Assembly (NCBI RefSeq): GCF_000174355.1
Contig: NZ_ACIS01000013.1
Span: 1 to 38,245 of the forward strand
Source: Pseudogulbenkiania ferrooxidans 2002
GTDB lineage: Bacteria > Pseudomonadota > Gammaproteobacteria > Burkholderiales > Chromobacteriaceae
Direction of reading: 5' to 3'
DNA length: 38,245 bases
The notes under the pieces are model-generated. The model ran no database searches. It was not told the DNA's origin and worked only from the letters and a program-made list of their open reading frames with translations. The stretch's first letter is position 1. Every line of letters begins with the position of its first letter. The position numbers were made by a program, and so were the translations under genes. Positions 36,845-38,245 of the stretch are shown piece after piece.

Positions 36845-38245
36845 ATGCCATATGAACCTCGATTAAGTTCAGCCCGGACTATCTCCCACCCGCTTTCGAT
36901 CCTGGCCATCGTTGGGCTCATGGTCGCGTTGCTCTGGTTTGTTCTCATCGCGGAACAAGACCGTAATCACGCCGATGTTGAGCGTCATGCCAAGACCGAG
37001 TCCGCCAATCTTGTCCGGGCCTTCGGGGAACACGTCGTTCGCACCTTCAACGAGGTCGACGAAGCGCTGCTGATCCTGCGCCAGTCATGGCTTGACGACC
37101 GGTCCGATTTCGACCGGAAAGTCCAGTTGCTCCAGTCCACCTACCCCAAGTCACTGCTGGTCCAGGTCGCGGTCATCGGTCCGGACGGAAAGCTCGCGTA
37201 TTCCAATCTGGACCCGCACGCGAAACCGGTCGATCTGAGCGACCGTGAGCATTTCCGGGTGCATCGTGACAGCAGCCAGGACCGGCTTTATATCAGCAAA
37301 CCCGTCAAGGGGCGGATCTCCAGCCGCTACAGCATACAGGTGACCCGCCCCATTCTGGGGGAGCATGGCCACTTCGAGGGGGTGCTGGTCATCTCGCTCA
37401 GCCCCGACTACTTCGGGCAATTTTTTGCTTCGATCGACCTCGGCCCACGTGGCTCTATCGGGCTGGTCGGAACGGACGGCATTTTCCGCGCGCGCGGAAG
37501 CAATCGGAAACTGGATAACCAGGCTGTCGGCACGGCGGTGCCTCCCGATCGTCCGTTTTTGCGCCCAAGTGCGCCTGCGCAGGGGAGCTTCGAAGCACTG
37601 AGTTCGATCGATGGGGTCGACCGGCTGGTGACGTATCGACGCCTGGATGACTATCCGATGGTCGTATCGATAACCCAGCCCGTCGAGGACATTTTCGCCG
37701 CGCATGAACAGCGCTGGTTCCGCTACCGCCTGCTCGCCGCTGTCATCTCGCTGTCCATGGTGCTGGGCGGTGTGCTGCTGGCACGCGCGCTTTACATTCA
37801 ACGTCAATTCCGCAGCCGATTGCTGTTCGTCAACGACAGCCTGCGTATTCTGAACGATATCGCCACCCAGTCGGGCGATACCCTGCAAGAGCAACTGCAG
37901 AAAGCTCTGGAACTTGGGTGTCGTCACCTTGGGGTTGAATTTGGCATCGTCAGCCATGTGCACAGAGGCCGCTACCGTGTCGAAAGCTGCTGTACGCCGC
38001 CGTCTGCCAACCTGAAGGCCGGCGATGAATACGAGCTCTCGCAGACCTGCTGTTCGATCACGCTTAATCGCGCGGATGTGGTGGCGATCCACCATATGAG
38101 CGATTCCGAGTATGCGGGCCACCCCTGTTTCGATGCCTTCAAACGGGAGTGTTATATCGGCACCCCGACGTGGGTCGGCGGCGAACTCTATGGCACTGTC
38201 AATTTTTCCTCTACGAAACCTTATGGCCGAACGTTTGATCGCAGC
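36845..38245 (+). CDS. Membrane sensor with Cache and GAF domains, 3' truncated by window end
   Basis: The frame is open from the ATG at 36845 to the last base (467 codons, no stop), so the C-terminus is missing. Residues 17-36 form a membrane helix. About 40-285 are a periplasmic double-Cache-type domain (GPDGKLAYSNLDPHAKPVDL, SDREHFRVHRD, KPVKGRISSRYSIQVTRPI, GVLVISLSPDYF). A second helix lies at about 293-314. From about 330 a cysteine-containing GAF domain begins (LELGCRHLGVEFGIV, HMSDSEYAGHPCFDAFKREC, YIGTPTWVGGELYGTVNFSS). The missing output domain is probably a histidine kinase or GGDEF, the usual partners. Base composition is less GC-rich than in the cat genes. Confidence 0.82.
   Translation, partial: MPYEPRLSSARTISHPLSILAIVGLMVALLWFVLIAEQDRNHADVERHAKTESANLVRAFGEHVVRTFNEVDEALLILRQSWLDDRSDFDRKVQLLQSTYPKSLLVQVAVIGPDGKLAYSNLDPHAKPVDLSDREHFRVHRDSSQDRLYISKPVKGRISSRYSIQVTRPILGEHGHFEGVLVISLSPDYFGQFFASIDLGPRGSIGLVGTDGIFRARGSNRKLDNQAVGTAVPPDRPFLRPSAPAQGSFEALSSIDGVDRLVTYRRLDDYPMVVSITQPVEDIFAAHEQRWFRYRLLAAVISLSMVLGGVLLARALYIQRQFRSRLLFVNDSLRILNDIATQSGDTLQEQLQKALELGCRHLGVEFGIVSHVHRGRYRVESCCTPPSANLKAGDEYELSQTCCSITLNRADVVAIHHMSDSEYAGHPCFDAFKRECYIGTPTWVGGELYGTVNFSSTKPYGRTFDRS

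Overview
The window is a chromosomal segment of a betaproteobacterium. The L2, SecY, S4 and alpha-subunit sequences and the gene order fit the Neisseriales (Chromobacteriaceae-like); this placement rests on remembered family sequences, not on a search. GC is moderate in the ribosomal block and clearly higher afterwards, with strong G/C third-position bias, which creates many long false frames.

Region 1 (1-13975, + strand) is the S10-spc-alpha superoperon in canonical order: rpsJ, rplC-D-W-B, rpsS, rplV, rpsC, rplP, rpmC, rpsQ / rplN, rplX, rplE, rpsN, rpsH, rplF, rplR, rpsE, rpmD, rplO, secY, infA, rpmJ / rpsM, rpsK, rpsD, rpoA, rplQ. It makes ribosomal proteins, the SecY translocon, IF-1 and the RNA polymerase alpha subunit. 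Punctuation is visible: a hairpin plus T-run between rpsJ and rplC, a consensus promoter and structured leader before rplN, an extended -10 promoter before rpsM, and a terminator after rplQ. rplB is broken by two frame changes, most likely sequence errors in an essential gene.

Region 2 (13995-23927) holds a glutaminase and a YcbX-like MOSC protein (- strand), a Cache-domain chemoreceptor (+), and a - strand cluster reading hypothetical exported protein, miaB, YciI-like, phoH (ybeZ), ybeY, corC, lnt: tRNA modification, RNA maturation and envelope lipoprotein acylation.

Region 3 (24149-38245) starts with a membrane PAS-GGDEF-EAL protein. It is followed by an aromatic catabolic island: antR-antC-antB-antA on the - strand, divergent from catB-catC-catA on the + strand. 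Anthranilate 1,2-dioxygenase (AntABC) makes catechol directly, CatA opens the ring to cis,cis-muconate, and CatB and CatC convert it to the 3-oxoadipate enol-lactone. An Aer-like chemoreceptor and an IclR-family (PcaR/PobR-like) regulator follow. The window ends inside a Cache-GAF membrane sensor.

The most interesting feature is the antA-catB intergenic region. It carries two inverted copies of a composite element, each with two GGATAGC half-sites 22 bp apart and a shared -10-like block at the same distance, one copy facing each operon. A separate ATAC-N7-GTAT site typical of CatR/CatM/BenM lies nearer catB, although no LysR gene is present. This suggests one AraC-type regulator drives both halves of the pathway, with a second muconate-type control on catBCA.
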